Positions 43,886 through 53,327 of a DNA stretch of 64,000 nucleotides are shown piece by piece; positions within the stretch are counted from its first letter, which is position 1, and every line of letters begins with the position of its first letter. The translations under genes were made by a program, and so were the position numbers. The stretch comes from Halotia branconii CENA392 (GTDB lineage Bacteria; Cyanobacteriota; Cyanobacteriia; Cyanobacteriales; Nostocaceae): NCBI RefSeq assembly GCF_029953635.1, contig NZ_CP124543.1, forward strand, positions 6,666,367-6,730,366, in the 5' to 3' direction. The notes below the pieces were generated by a model. The model saw only the letters and a list, made by a program, of their open reading frames with translations. It was not told where the DNA came from and did not search any database.

Positions 43886-46800
43886 ATGAAAGCACCATTA
43901 CCCGATTGCGAATCACAGAGAATTGAAACACTTTTGGAGTATAAAATCCTTGACACTCCATCAGAAGCTGCCTTTGATGATATAACTCATTTAGCTTCGT
44001 ATATTTGCGGAACTCCCATTGCCTTAATTAGCTTAATTGATACTAACCGCCAGTGGTTTAAGTCAAAAGTCGGTTTAGAGGCACTAGAAACACCGCGCGA
44101 TCAAGCCTTTTGCGCTCACGCCATCCTACAACCTGATGTTTTTGTTGTACCTGATGCGAAATCCGACCAACGATTTTCTACCAATCCCCTAGTTACTTCT
44201 GACCCAAATATTCGCTTTTATGCTGGTGTACCTCTAATTAACCCAGAAGGATATGCATTAGGAACCCTTTGTGTCATTGACTGTATACCACGCAAACTTT
44301 CTTTTGAACAAGTAGAGGCATTACGCGCTTTAGGTCGCCAAGTAATTAAACAACTAGAACTAAAGCGTACCTTAGCCAGTTTAGGACTGATGACTCATGA
44401 ACGGAAACAGGTAAAGAATATACGTCAGCAATTTTTTAAAAAGATTGCTGGAGGATTCGGGTTAGCGTCAGCAATTTTAGTCTTAATTGGTATGCTCTCA
44501 TATCAAAATACAAAAGTATTAATTAATGCTAATCAAGATGTAATTACAACTCAAAAAAATATTAATAGCTTAGAAGAATTGCTGTCTGCAACGAAAGACG
44601 CTGAAACTGGACAACGTGGTTACATTATCACTGGAGATCAAACTTATCTGCAACCATATAAATCAGCAATAGCAATCATTGATCAAAAAATCGAACGGCT
44701 CAATATTTTAACAGTTAATAATCCCCAGCAGCAAAAGCAACTAAAAACTCTTAAATACTTAATCAGAGCAAAACTGGCTTTTGCCAAAAATACTATCGAC
44801 TTGCGTCAAAGACTGGGATTTGAGCCTTCATCGCAACTTCTGCGGACAAATTTAGGCAAGAATCTGATGGATGATATTCGCAAGATTGTCCGTAAAATGG
44901 AGAATGAAGAGCAATCGCTGCTTAATCAGCAATTAAAAGTAGCTCAAGTCAACGCTAGGAATACAGTTTTGACATTAGCGATCGCCATAAGCTTCGGTTT
45001 TATTGTTCTTGCTATAATCTACTACCTCATTTATCGTGAAGTCACAGAGCGTAAATTAACAGAATCAACTCTCCACAAAGAGCGTAACTTTATCTCCGCA
45101 GTTGTAAATACAGCTAGCGCCTTAGTAGTAGTTCTTGATTCTCAAGGAAAAATTGTTCGCTTCAATCAAGCTTGTGAGCAAACAACAGGTTACTCATTTG
45201 ATGAAGTTAGGGATAGATATTTTTGGAATTTGTTTCTACTTCCTGAGGAAGTAGAACCCGTCAAAGCAGTTTTTGAGCAATTGCTAATTGGTCAAGGCTG
45301 TAAAGAATATGAAAATTATTGGATCACAAAAACTGGCGAACGACGGCTAATTGCCTGGACTAATACCACCTTACAAGACCATGAAGGCTGTATAGAATAC
45401 ATTGTGGCTACAGGTCTTGATATTAGCGATCGCAAACGATCGCAACAGCATTTGGCGGCACAATATACTGTAACCCGCATATTAGCCGAATCCACTACAA
45501 TCAACGAGGCGATGCCCCAAATTCTGCAAGGAATGTGTGAAAGTTTGGGCTGGAATGTGAGTGAAATTTGGATGGTAGATCAGCAGGAACAAATACTACG
45601 TTTTCTTAGTATGTGGTATAAAATTTCCTTTGAAATGCAAGAGTTTGAAATCCTCAGTCAGCAAACTACATTTGCACCGGGAATTGGACTACCTGGACGT
45701 GTTTGGGCTAGTGGTGAACCTGTTTGGTTAACGGATGTTGTTCAAGATCACAACTTTTTGCGCGCTGAAATTGCAGCTCAAGCCGGATTGCACGCAGCTT
45801 TCGGTTTTCCGATCCGTAATGGTAAAAAAATTCTTGGTGTCATTACCTGCTTTAACCATGAAATTCAGCAACCTGATCAAGATTTAGCCAAAATCATGAA
45901 CTCCATTGGTGAGCAAGTAGGGCTGTTTATCGAGCGCAAGCAAGCAGAAGAAGAACTCCAAAAGCAAAATTTGCGATCGCAATTATTCACCGAAATTACT
46001 CTTAAAATTCGTCAGTCTTTAGAAATTACCGAAATTCTCCAAATCACTGCCCAAGAAATACAAAACATTCTACAAAGCGATCGAGTATTGATCTATCAAC
46101 CTTTGTCAGATGGCTTTGGAAGTAACATCGTAGAAGCAGTAGTTTCTGGCTGGCTGTCGATCAAAGCTCAAAAGATCACTAGCTCTTACTTAGAAGCAGA
46201 ATACCTACAACAATACTACTTACAGCAGTATCGTCACAAACAAACTCTAAATTGGACTGATTGGGATTTGGATTTAGTTGAAGTCCAAAAAAGTCATCTG
46301 GAATTATTGCAACAATTTGGGGTCGAATCCAATTTGGTTCTACCCATTTTTGTCAAAGAAGAACTCTGCGGTTTATTAGTTGTCCATCAATGCGGCAGTT
46401 CTCGACAATGGTCTAGCTTTGAAACTCATCTTTTGCGGCAAATTGCAGATCAAGTAGGTATAGCCTTAGCCCAAGCTCAAATGCTAAATGCAGAAACTCA
46501 ACAGCGACGAGAACTGGAAATTGCCCGTCACCAAGCTGAATTAGCTTCTCAGACCAAAAGTGCTTTTTTGGCTAATATGAGCCATGAAATCCGCACTCCC
46601 ATGAATGCTGTGTTGGGAATGACAGGCTTAATGTTAGAAACTCCCTTAAATCCAGAACAGCGAGATTTTATCGAAACAATTCGTATTAGTGGAGATGCTC
46701 TGTTAAGCCTGATCAACGAAATTTTGGATTTATCTAAACTAGAGGCTGGGGAAATGGCTTTAGAAACTCTAGATTTTGACTTATCTACCTGTGTAGAAGA

Positions 46801-48532
46801 GGTGTTGGAATTATTGGCTCCCCCAGCCCATAATAAGGGGCTGGAAATTGCCGGTTTGATTTATCGCAACGTTCCTACCCACCTCCAAGGAGATGCTGGC
46901 CGTCTACGGCAAATTTTGATGAACTTAATCAGCAATGCTGTTAAATTTACTAGTGCTGGTGAGGTGGTAGTACGAGCAGAATTGCGATCGCAAACTTCGA
47001 CAACAGTTACTATTCATTTTGCAATTACAGATACTGGTCTTGGTATTACTCCTGAAGACCAATGCAAACTCTTTACACCATTTACTCAAGTGGATGCTTC
47101 TACTACTCGCAAGTATGGCGGTACAGGTTTGGGGTTAGCCATCTGCAAGCAACTGGTAAATTTAATGGGGGGAGAAATTGGAGTTGAAAGTCAGATGGGC
47201 AAAGGATCTAAGTTTTGGTTTGAGATTCCTTTCGCTAAACAAATTCAGCCAATTTCCTCCAGCCAAGATCGGCAACTGCTCACTAATCGGCGCTTATTGG
47301 TAGTCGATGATAACGCTACTAATCGCAAAATTATTTACCATCAAGCAACCCGTTGGGGAATGCAGGTAGATAAAGCCGATAGTGCAGCTGTGGCTCTGGC
47401 AGCTATTCAAGCAGCGCAACAGCAGAAAAAGCCTTATGATATTGCCTTAATTGATATGCAAATGCCTGAAATAGATGGCATGACCTTGGGAGAGCAAATT
47501 AAAGCAAATTATGCGATCGCTAGGTTACCTTTGATTATGCTCACTTCTACCAATCAAAGAGATGAAGTACAAAGAGCGCTCAAAATAGGCTTTGCTGCTT
47601 ATTTGGTCAAACCCGTTAAACCATCCCGGCTTTTAGATACCATCATGACTATTTTAGGAACTCAATCAGAACTGCAAAAACAGGAGTCAGAAGTGAAGAG
47701 TTTAGAAAACAGCACCAATCATTCCTCTATTAGTTCTCGACTGGTTCCTAACTTTCCTAAATTAAGAATTTTGCTAGCTGAAGATAATTTAGTCAATCAA
47801 AAAGTAGCCCTCAAGCAACTCCAAAGCCTGGGTTATAGCGCCGATGTCGCCGCCAATGGTCAAGAAGTTTTGCAGTTATTAGCAAAAATTCCCTACGATT
47901 TAGTTCTCATGGATTGCCAAATGCCGATTCTTGACGGTTTGGAAACCACAAAAGAAATTCATAGTTGGTCATCAAGTGCCTTTGCTAACAATCGTCGTCC
48001 TGTAATTATTGCGATGACAGCTAATGCCATGAGAGAAGATCAACAAATGTGTTTAGATGCAGGTATGGATGACTATTTAAGCAAGCCAGTCATCAAAGAA
48101 AAATTAGCTGCTGCACTAGAACTTTGGGCAAGTAAAATATTTTTTATCCCAGAGACAGTTGACTGTGAGCAAATAATTTCTCCAATTAATGTAGGTTTAA
48201 ATGACTTACCGATTAATTGGGAACATTTGCATCAAATATCAGAAAATGATCCAGAATTTGAAATTAATTTATTAGAAATTTTCGTTGCAGATATTAATGA
48301 ACATTTAGAAATTACCAAAGCAGCGATCGCAGAGCAAAATTTTCAGCAATTAGCACGAGAAGCTCATCAAATCAAAGGTGCTAGTGCCAACGTCGGAGCT
48401 ACGGCTATGCATATAGCCGCACAAAAATTAGAACAATTAGCTCACAATCAAGAGCGTAGAGGTACTAATAACTTAGTTACAGAGTTAGAAGAGTTTGTCA
48501 AACGCATTCAAGACTTTTTAATGAAAAGTTAG
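43886..48532 (+). CDS. Hybrid sensor histidine kinase with two receivers and HPt
   Basis: A 1548-residue membrane signalling protein. Order: GAF (about 10-165), membrane helix (about 188-208), CHASE3 extracytoplasmic domain (about 213-350, ETGQRGYIITGD), second helix (about 355-378), PAS/PAC (about 395-515), two GAF domains (about 520-690 and 700-865), HisKA with His900 (MSHEIRTPMN), HATPase (NLISNAVKFT, DTGLGI, GTGLGLAI), receiver 1 (Asp1190), receiver 2 (Asp1343) and a C-terminal HPt (His1494 in AHQIKGASANVGA). All phosphorelay residues are intact, so a full His-Asp-His-Asp relay is possible. The signal is unknown. Monocistronic; a 180-bp repeat lies 90 bp upstream. Confidence 0.93.
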   Translation: MKAPLPDCESQRIETLLEYKILDTPSEAAFDDITHLASYICGTPIALISLIDTNRQWFKSKVGLEALETPRDQAFCAHAILQPDVFVVPDAKSDQRFSTNPLVTSDPNIRFYAGVPLINPEGYALGTLCVIDCIPRKLSFEQVEALRALGRQVIKQLELKRTLASLGLMTHERKQVKNIRQQFFKKIAGGFGLASAILVLIGMLSYQNTKVLINANQDVITTQKNINSLEELLSATKDAETGQRGYIITGDQTYLQPYKSAIAIIDQKIERLNILTVNNPQQQKQLKTLKYLIRAKLAFAKNTIDLRQRLGFEPSSQLLRTNLGKNLMDDIRKIVRKMENEEQSLLNQQLKVAQVNARNTVLTLAIAISFGFIVLAIIYYLIYREVTERKLTESTLHKERNFISAVVNTASALVVVLDSQGKIVRFNQACEQTTGYSFDEVRDRYFWNLFLLPEEVEPVKAVFEQLLIGQGCKEYENYWITKTGERRLIAWTNTTLQDHEGCIEYIVATGLDISDRKRSQQHLAAQYTVTRILAESTTINEAMPQILQGMCESLGWNVSEIWMVDQQEQILRFLSMWYKISFEMQEFEILSQQTTFAPGIGLPGRVWASGEPVWLTDVVQDHNFLRAEIAAQAGLHAAFGFPIRNGKKILGVITCFNHEIQQPDQDLAKIMNSIGEQVGLFIERKQAEEELQKQNLRSQLFTEITLKIRQSLEITEILQITAQEIQNILQSDRVLIYQPLSDGFGSNIVEAVVSGWLSIKAQKITSSYLEAEYLQQYYLQQYRHKQTLNWTDWDLDLVEVQKSHLELLQQFGVESNLVLPIFVKEELCGLLVVHQCGSSRQWSSFETHLLRQIADQVGIALAQAQMLNAETQQRRELEIARHQAELASQTKSAFLANMSHEIRTPMNAVLGMTGLMLETPLNPEQRDFIETIRISGDALLSLINEILDLSKLEAGEMALETLDFDLSTCVEEVLELLAPPAHNKGLEIAGLIYRNVPTHLQGDAGRLRQILMNLISNAVKFTSAGEVVVRAELRSQTSTTVTIHFAITDTGLGITPEDQCKLFTPFTQVDASTTRKYGGTGLGLAICKQLVNLMGGEIGVESQMGKGSKFWFEIPFAKQIQPISSSQDRQLLTNRRLLVVDDNATNRKIIYHQATRWGMQVDKADSAAVALAAIQAAQQQKKPYDIALIDMQMPEIDGMTLGEQIKANYAIARLPLIMLTSTNQRDEVQRALKIGFAAYLVKPVKPSRLLDTIMTILGTQSELQKQESEVKSLENSTNHSSISSRLVPNFPKLRILLAEDNLVNQKVALKQLQSLGYSADVAANGQEVLQLLAKIPYDLVLMDCQMPILDGLETTKEIHSWSSSAFANNRRPVIIAMTANAMREDQQMCLDAGMDDYLSKPVIKEKLAAALELWASKIFFIPETVDCEQIISPINVGLNDLPINWEHLHQISENDPEFEINLLEIFVADINEHLEITKAAIAEQNFQQLAREAHQIKGASANVGATAMHIAAQKLEQLAHNQERRGTNNLVTELEEFVKRIQDFLMKS

Positions 48533-48643
48533 ATTATTAAGATAGCCACTGGCAAGGTAAAATTTATCTATAAGGTAATACCTGAGAGCAAAGAGTTAGG
48601 AGTAAACACCATAACTCATAACTTTTAGATAGAGGAACTCACT

Positions 48644-48889
48644 GTGGAGCCAAAAATTAACTGTGCTGAAGCTTGCGTCAATGGGTGCGTTTTAGGAGAT
48701 AAATGCCCCAATATTGAGTTTAGAGAAGCAGCCGCAAAATTCATTGAAGATACTTCTTTAGACGAAATGCTGCAAATGGCTGAAGAACGCTTGCGAAAAA
48801 AAATGACGGAACCACCACAATGGGTTTTACCTGAAGATCTGTCAAAAGAGGCAGGGGAGCAGGGGGCAGGGAGCAAGGGAGAAAACTGA
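48644..48889 (+). CDS. Small conserved hypothetical with repeat-derived tail
   Basis: An 81-residue protein starting at GTG 48644 after AGAGGAA. The first 66 residues (MEPKINCAEACVNGCVLGDK, REAAAKFIEDTSLDEMLQMA, EERLRKKMTEPPQWVLPEDL) look like a conserved cyanobacterial small protein with three or four cysteines, of unknown function. From 48841 the frame is inside the 180-bp repeat, which supplies the last ~15 residues (SKEAGEQGAGSKGEN). The original stop was probably displaced by the insertion. Confidence 0.7.
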   Translation: MEPKINCAEACVNGCVLGDKCPNIEFREAAAKFIEDTSLDEMLQMAEERLRKKMTEPPQWVLPEDLSKEAGEQGAGSKGEN

Positions 48890-49020
48890 AACGGAGCTTG
48901 TTACTCCGCCTAAGTTCGAGCGCCCTAGAAGGGCGGGGCTTTATACCCATGTTCCGCCCTGCTCTACGGCTTTGGGCAGGAATTGCTCCCCCTGCTCCCT
49001 GCCCCTCCGCTTCTTGGTAA
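48841..49020 (+). repeat. 180-bp direct repeat, copy B
   Basis: Second copy of 43616-43795. It begins within the 3' end of the 81-aa gene and ends one base before the stop codon of the convergent Uma2 gene, filling the whole space between them. Confidence 0.85.
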
Positions 49021-49899
49021 CTAAATAGTATTTGGATCTATACCTAATTCTTGTAGTTTGGTTGCCAAGCGATCGCTGCGTTGCTTTTCTTGTTCAGCTC
49101 GTTGCATTGCTTGTTCAGTGCGTTGCTTTTCTTGTTCAGCCCGTTGCATTGCTTGTTCAGTGCGTTGCTTTTCTTGTTCAGCCCGTTGCATTGCTTGTTC
49201 AGTGCGTTGCTTTTCTTGTTCAGCTCGTTGCATTGCTTGTTCAGTGCGTTGCTTTTCTTGTTCGGCTCGTTGCTTTTCTTGTTCGGCTCGTTGTAACTCC
49301 TGTTGTGCAGTTTCTTCTGGTGTTGGTACTAATTGTTCTTCAGCAGTGTAAAAGCGTAAATTTCTTTGCTCAACTCCTAAATATAACTCTAACTGCTGGC
49401 TCCATAACCAACCTTGAGAGTTAGGCTTTATTGGTTGATATTTACCAGCTAACAAAACAAAGCCCGCAAATTCTAAATTATTGGGGTCAAACCAGAAGTA
49501 TTCTGGTGTGCGAAAAGTATCTTGGTAAATTTGCTTTTTCAAACCCCTGTCAGTGCTTGCTGTCGAGTCTGATAGCAGTTCGACAATGATGTTAGGGTAT
49601 TTACCATCTTCTTCCCAGACAACCCAGCTTTTACGGGGTTTATGTTCAGTACCCAGTACCACAAAAAAATCTGGTCCTCGGAAGTCTTGTGATTTGAATT
49701 GGCGCGGACTGTAGTAGATGGTGAGATTGCCGGCGGCAAAAAAGTCATGGCGATCGCGCCACCACCAATCAAGGCATTTTAACAGCAGCAGCATTTGCTG
49801 CAAATGTAGGTAACTTTCCAATTGCGGCTCGTCACTATATAGATCCCCTGGAGGAAAGATAACATCTTCTGAGGTTGGTAAATCTTTGGCGATAGACAT
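49021..49899 (-). CDS. Uma2 family protein with C-terminal heptad-like repeats
   Basis: A 292-residue protein. The N-terminal ~190 residues are a Uma2/DUF820 domain: LTIYYSPRQFKSQDFRGPDFFVV (acidic residue), SWVVWEEDGKYPNIIVELLSDSTASTDRG, TPEYFWFDPNNLEFAGF. The C-terminus is a charged coiled coil made of a 14-residue unit AEQEKQRTEQAMQR repeated about four times, encoded by a 42-bp tandem DNA repeat at about 49090-49290, ending RLATKLQELGIDPNTI. Many cyanobacterial Uma2 proteins end in this way. The start is placed at ATG 49899 (MSIAKDLPTSEDV); an upstream ATG gives an unlikely 28-residue extension. Function unsettled. Confidence 0.83.
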   Translation of the reverse strand: MSIAKDLPTSEDVIFPPGDLYSDEPQLESYLHLQQMLLLLKCLDWWWRDRHDFFAAGNLTIYYSPRQFKSQDFRGPDFFVVLGTEHKPRKSWVVWEEDGKYPNIIVELLSDSTASTDRGLKKQIYQDTFRTPEYFWFDPNNLEFAGFVLLAGKYQPIKPNSQGWLWSQQLELYLGVEQRNLRFYTAEEQLVPTPEETAQQELQRAEQEKQRAEQEKQRTEQAMQRAEQEKQRTEQAMQRAEQEKQRTEQAMQRAEQEKQRTEQAMQRAEQEKQRSDRLATKLQELGIDPNTI

Positions 49900-50104
49900 G
49901 GCAGCAAGTCGTCTAGTTGCTATAAGTAGTTTAGCGCAGTATTCAATGCAGAGATAGAAAAGAGTGTTGGCATAACAGTACAACTTTTCCTAATTGAAAA
50001 TGGCAGTATATCTTTATAATTTTATGTGAGAATATGCACTGCTTTGGGATTAATAGATATGGCATTGCTTATTCAAAAAACAGGCTTTAAAAGCCAGAAA
50101 AACC

Positions 50105-51073
50105 ATGCACGAGCAACTTTGTCATCAAGTTGTCCAAAATATCCTTAGTAAAAAGACTACTTTATTGCTCTCAGTATTAGCGATCGCTACTCTTGGTTCA
50201 GCCTGTACTTCTAATCGTGAAAGTTCATCTGCGACTTTACCAAGTGCGACTCAGTCGCCTATTAGCACGACTCAACAGTCTAAAGAGGAACAAGCAACTA
50301 TCACAATGTCTGTGATTCCTTGGCAGGTTTCAGCAAAACAAGAAAAAAAGCTCCAACCTTTAGCTGACTATCTGAGCAAAGCCTTAAAACGACCTTTTAA
50401 ATTTGAAATTGCCAAAGACTACCAAACAGCTGTTAATCTCCTAGTTGAGAAAAAAGTAGAACTCGCTTACATTGGGCCTGGTAGTTATATTGAAGCTCAT
50501 CAGCGCGACCCCAAAATTGAGCCACTTGTAGCATCGATTAACCAAGATAACAAACGACCTTGGTACACATCTGTAATTGTTGCCAACAAAGCCAGTGGTA
50601 TTAAGACCATCTCCGATTTAAAGGGCAAGCGGTTTGCTTTTGTGAGTAAGTTGTCAACTTCTGGTTATATCGCTCCAATGGCTCATTTGCAGAAACTGGG
50701 TATTAATCCTGACAAATATTTTGGTTCAGTAATCATGACTGGTAGCCATGATAAATCAAAACAAGCTTTAGTAAAGGGTAAAGTAGATGCGATCGCAGAT
50801 GATCGCAGATCATATACCGCACAAGTCAAAGAAGGAAAAATCATCCCCACAAAATACAACATTATTTGGGAATCTGTACCTTTACCTAGTGTGCCGATAG
50901 TTGCTTCTAGTCAAGTTTCAGCCGAATTAAAAGATGCTTTGAAAAAAGCGCTGATTGAAGCACCAGCAGGTCTCAAAGACCCTAGTGGAGCTGCGGGAGT
51001 GGGATACACTTTGGTACAAGATGCAGACTACGACATTATTAGAGAATTTCAACAGCGCGTTTCTAGTAAATAA
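50105..51073 (+). CDS. PhnD-like phosphate/phosphonate-type substrate-binding lipoprotein
   Basis: A 322-residue type 2 periplasmic binding protein. The signal peptide ends in lipobox LGSAC with Cys34. The mature part has TMSVIPWQVSAKQEKKLQPL, VELAYIGPGSYIEAHQRDP, LKGKRFAFVSKLSTSGYIAP and SKQALVKGKVDAIADDRRSY, all typical of the PhnD/PtxB family. No ABC permease or ATPase gene is nearby. The next gene, 13 bp downstream, is a histidine kinase. This points to a sensing role: a binding protein that reports its ligand to the kinase. Ligand not known. Confidence 0.88.
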   Translation: MHEQLCHQVVQNILSKKTTLLLSVLAIATLGSACTSNRESSSATLPSATQSPISTTQQSKEEQATITMSVIPWQVSAKQEKKLQPLADYLSKALKRPFKFEIAKDYQTAVNLLVEKKVELAYIGPGSYIEAHQRDPKIEPLVASINQDNKRPWYTSVIVANKASGIKTISDLKGKRFAFVSKLSTSGYIAPMAHLQKLGINPDKYFGSVIMTGSHDKSKQALVKGKVDAIADDRRSYTAQVKEGKIIPTKYNIIWESVPLPSVPIVASSQVSAELKDALKKALIEAPAGLKDPSGAAGVGYTLVQDADYDIIREFQQRVSSK

Positions 51074-51086
51074 GGTTAACTAAGAT

Positions 51087-53327
51087 ATGCGGATAACGAC
51101 CAAGTTTATTGGGTCGTCTTTGCTTGTCGTGGGATTAGTTACCTCTACTTTGATTGGTGGCGATATCTTTATCAGGCAAGCAGAACAAACAGCTCAGGAT
51201 AATCAAGCTCAAAATGCCGAAGCTTTAACACTTATCTTGCAAATCAACATTGCTGTAAATAATCAGGTAGCTGCGCTCAAAGACATGATTTTGCTAAAGC
51301 GCGATGCTTCTAATTTTGTGAAATACCAAGAAGCTTTATTTGGATTTATTAGGGATTTAACTGAACTGGAAAAGTTAAAGCCACAGACAAGCTCTGATTT
51401 AGCCAAAATCCGCGATCGCCATAGCTTGCTTGCCAATCTAGCAATAGAGTTAACTGATCAATCTCAAGCAGATAAACCCTTAGAACTAGCAGAATCTCAA
51501 CAAGATTTTCGAGTCATCAACGCCTTTTCTAGAGATATTGAACTTCATTTACATTTATTAACCCAGAAACTGCAAAAACAAGATGTCTTAGCAAAACAGG
51601 AATTTAATCAGTTTAAGCAAAATACTCAACTTGCTAGACAAATTCTGATTTTTTCAATTTTGCTGGTTTTTGTGGGTCACTTATTACTAATTCTTTTACC
51701 AGTGATTCGCTCAATTCAAAAACTACAACTAGGAGCAGCCAAAATTGGTGAGGGAAATTTAGCATATCGCTTAGATATTCAAACCAAAGATGAAATTGAA
51801 CAACTAGCAAATGCGTTCAATCAAATGGCAGCAACTCTAGCTGATTCCTATCATTCTCTTGAGTTGAAGAAAGAACTTGCTGATACTGCCAATCGTGCCA
51901 AAAGTGAATTTTTGGCCAACATGAGTCATGAATTAAGAACTCCATTGAATAGCATTCTCGGTTATGCTCAAATTCTTCAACAAGATAAAGCTATAACCTC
52001 TAAACAGCAAAACGCTTTAAGAATTATTTACCAATGCGGTTCACATTTGCTAACACTAATTAACGATATTCTAGATTTATCAAAAATTGAAGCCCAAAAA
52101 ATGGAATTGTACAAAAGTGACTTTCATTTCCCGACCTTTCTTCAAAGTGTGGTAGAAATTTGTCAGATTCGGGCTGAACAAAAAAATATCTCATTTATTT
52201 ATCAACCAAGTTCAGAGTTACCAACTGGTGTTTTGGCAGATGAAAAACGCTTAAGACAAGTTTTAATTAACCTTTTGAGTAATGCAGTTAAATTTACAGC
52301 AAAAGGAGGTGTGAAATTTATTGTTAGTTTAGTAGCTCAATCCTCATCATTAATTGAGAATAGCCAAAAAAATATTTACATAATTAGATTCCAAATCTCT
52401 GATACGGGAATTGGAATGAGTCCAGAACAAGTTGCAAAAATATTTTTGCCCTTTGAACAAGTAGGTGACAGTAAAAAGCAAGCAGAAGGTACAGGTCTAG
52501 GTTTAGCCATTAGCCAAAAAATTGTGCAATTAATGGGAAGTACAATCCAGATCAAGAGTGAACCAAATCAAGGCAGCACATTTTGGATTGATTTAGAATT
52601 ACCAGAATCAGTTGATTGGATACAATCTGCTAAAGTCATAAACAATAGCAAAATTGTAGATATAGTTGGTAATAAAAAGAAAATTCTCATAGTAGATGAT
52701 AAGTGGGAAAATCGTTCTGTTGTCATTCATCTGCTAGAGAAAATCGGATTTGAAATGGCAGAAGCGGCTAATGGCCAAGAAGGTTTAGAAAAAGCTCTAC
52801 AATTTTTACCTGACTTAATGATTACAGACCTGACAATGCCTGTCATGGACGGTTTTGAGCTAACTCGTCGACTCCGAAAAAAACCACAATTCCAGGATTT
52901 ACCAATCATTGTTTCATCTGCGAGTGTGTTTGAATCTGACCAGCATCAAAGTATTGGAATTGGTGCAGATGATTTTCTGCCTAAACCAATACAAGCAGAC
53001 GATTTATTCCAAAAGTTACAAAAATATTTGCAATGTGAATGGATTTATGAATCTCTGCAAAAGTCAGAAAATTTAGGTGAATCTCAGTTACACAAAGCTG
53101 ACACAATCACAAATGAATTAATACCTCCTGATTTGGAAGAGATTGAGCAACTATATGAAATGGCCATGAGAGGTAACATTAGAGGTATTCGAGAAAAAGC
53201 CCAAAAATTCAAACAATTAGATGAGAAATTAATAGTATTCGCTGAACAACTAGAACAACTAGCAAAAAACTTTCAACTCGAAAAAATTAAAGAATTTATT
53301 CAACCATATTTAGGAGAAAAAGTATGA
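51087..53327 (+). CDS. Hybrid histidine kinase linked to a PhnD-like sensor
   Basis: A 746-residue membrane kinase. TM1 (about 6-26), a periplasmic helical sensor (about 28-185), TM2 (about 187-208), HAMP (about 208-262), HisKA with His281 (MSHELRTPLNS), HATPase (NLLSNAVKFT, DTGIGM, GTGLGLAI), then a receiver with Asp581 (MITDLTMPVMDGFE) and a helical C-terminal domain of about 85 residues often found in cyanobacterial hybrid kinases. It starts 13 bp after the binding-protein gene and overlaps the following gene by 4 bp (ATGA), so the three form an operon. Confidence 0.92.
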   Translation: MRITTKFIGSSLLVVGLVTSTLIGGDIFIRQAEQTAQDNQAQNAEALTLILQINIAVNNQVAALKDMILLKRDASNFVKYQEALFGFIRDLTELEKLKPQTSSDLAKIRDRHSLLANLAIELTDQSQADKPLELAESQQDFRVINAFSRDIELHLHLLTQKLQKQDVLAKQEFNQFKQNTQLARQILIFSILLVFVGHLLLILLPVIRSIQKLQLGAAKIGEGNLAYRLDIQTKDEIEQLANAFNQMAATLADSYHSLELKKELADTANRAKSEFLANMSHELRTPLNSILGYAQILQQDKAITSKQQNALRIIYQCGSHLLTLINDILDLSKIEAQKMELYKSDFHFPTFLQSVVEICQIRAEQKNISFIYQPSSELPTGVLADEKRLRQVLINLLSNAVKFTAKGGVKFIVSLVAQSSSLIENSQKNIYIIRFQISDTGIGMSPEQVAKIFLPFEQVGDSKKQAEGTGLGLAISQKIVQLMGSTIQIKSEPNQGSTFWIDLELPESVDWIQSAKVINNSKIVDIVGNKKKILIVDDKWENRSVVIHLLEKIGFEMAEAANGQEGLEKALQFLPDLMITDLTMPVMDGFELTRRLRKKPQFQDLPIIVSSASVFESDQHQSIGIGADDFLPKPIQADDLFQKLQKYLQCEWIYESLQKSENLGESQLHKADTITNELIPPDLEEIEQLYEMAMRGNIRGIREKAQKFKQLDEKLIVFAEQLEQLAKNFQLEKIKEFIQPYLGEKV

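Noticed and set aside
43558..43961. Open frames in and around the 180-bp repeat
   Set aside because: Their sequence is mostly the repeat itself, and the same frames reappear in copy B; the true gene start is 43886.
49032..49424. Plus-strand Cys/Leu/Phe-rich frames opposite the Uma2 repeat
   Set aside because: They are shadows of the 42-bp tandem repeat that encodes the AEQEKQR coiled coil on the minus strand.
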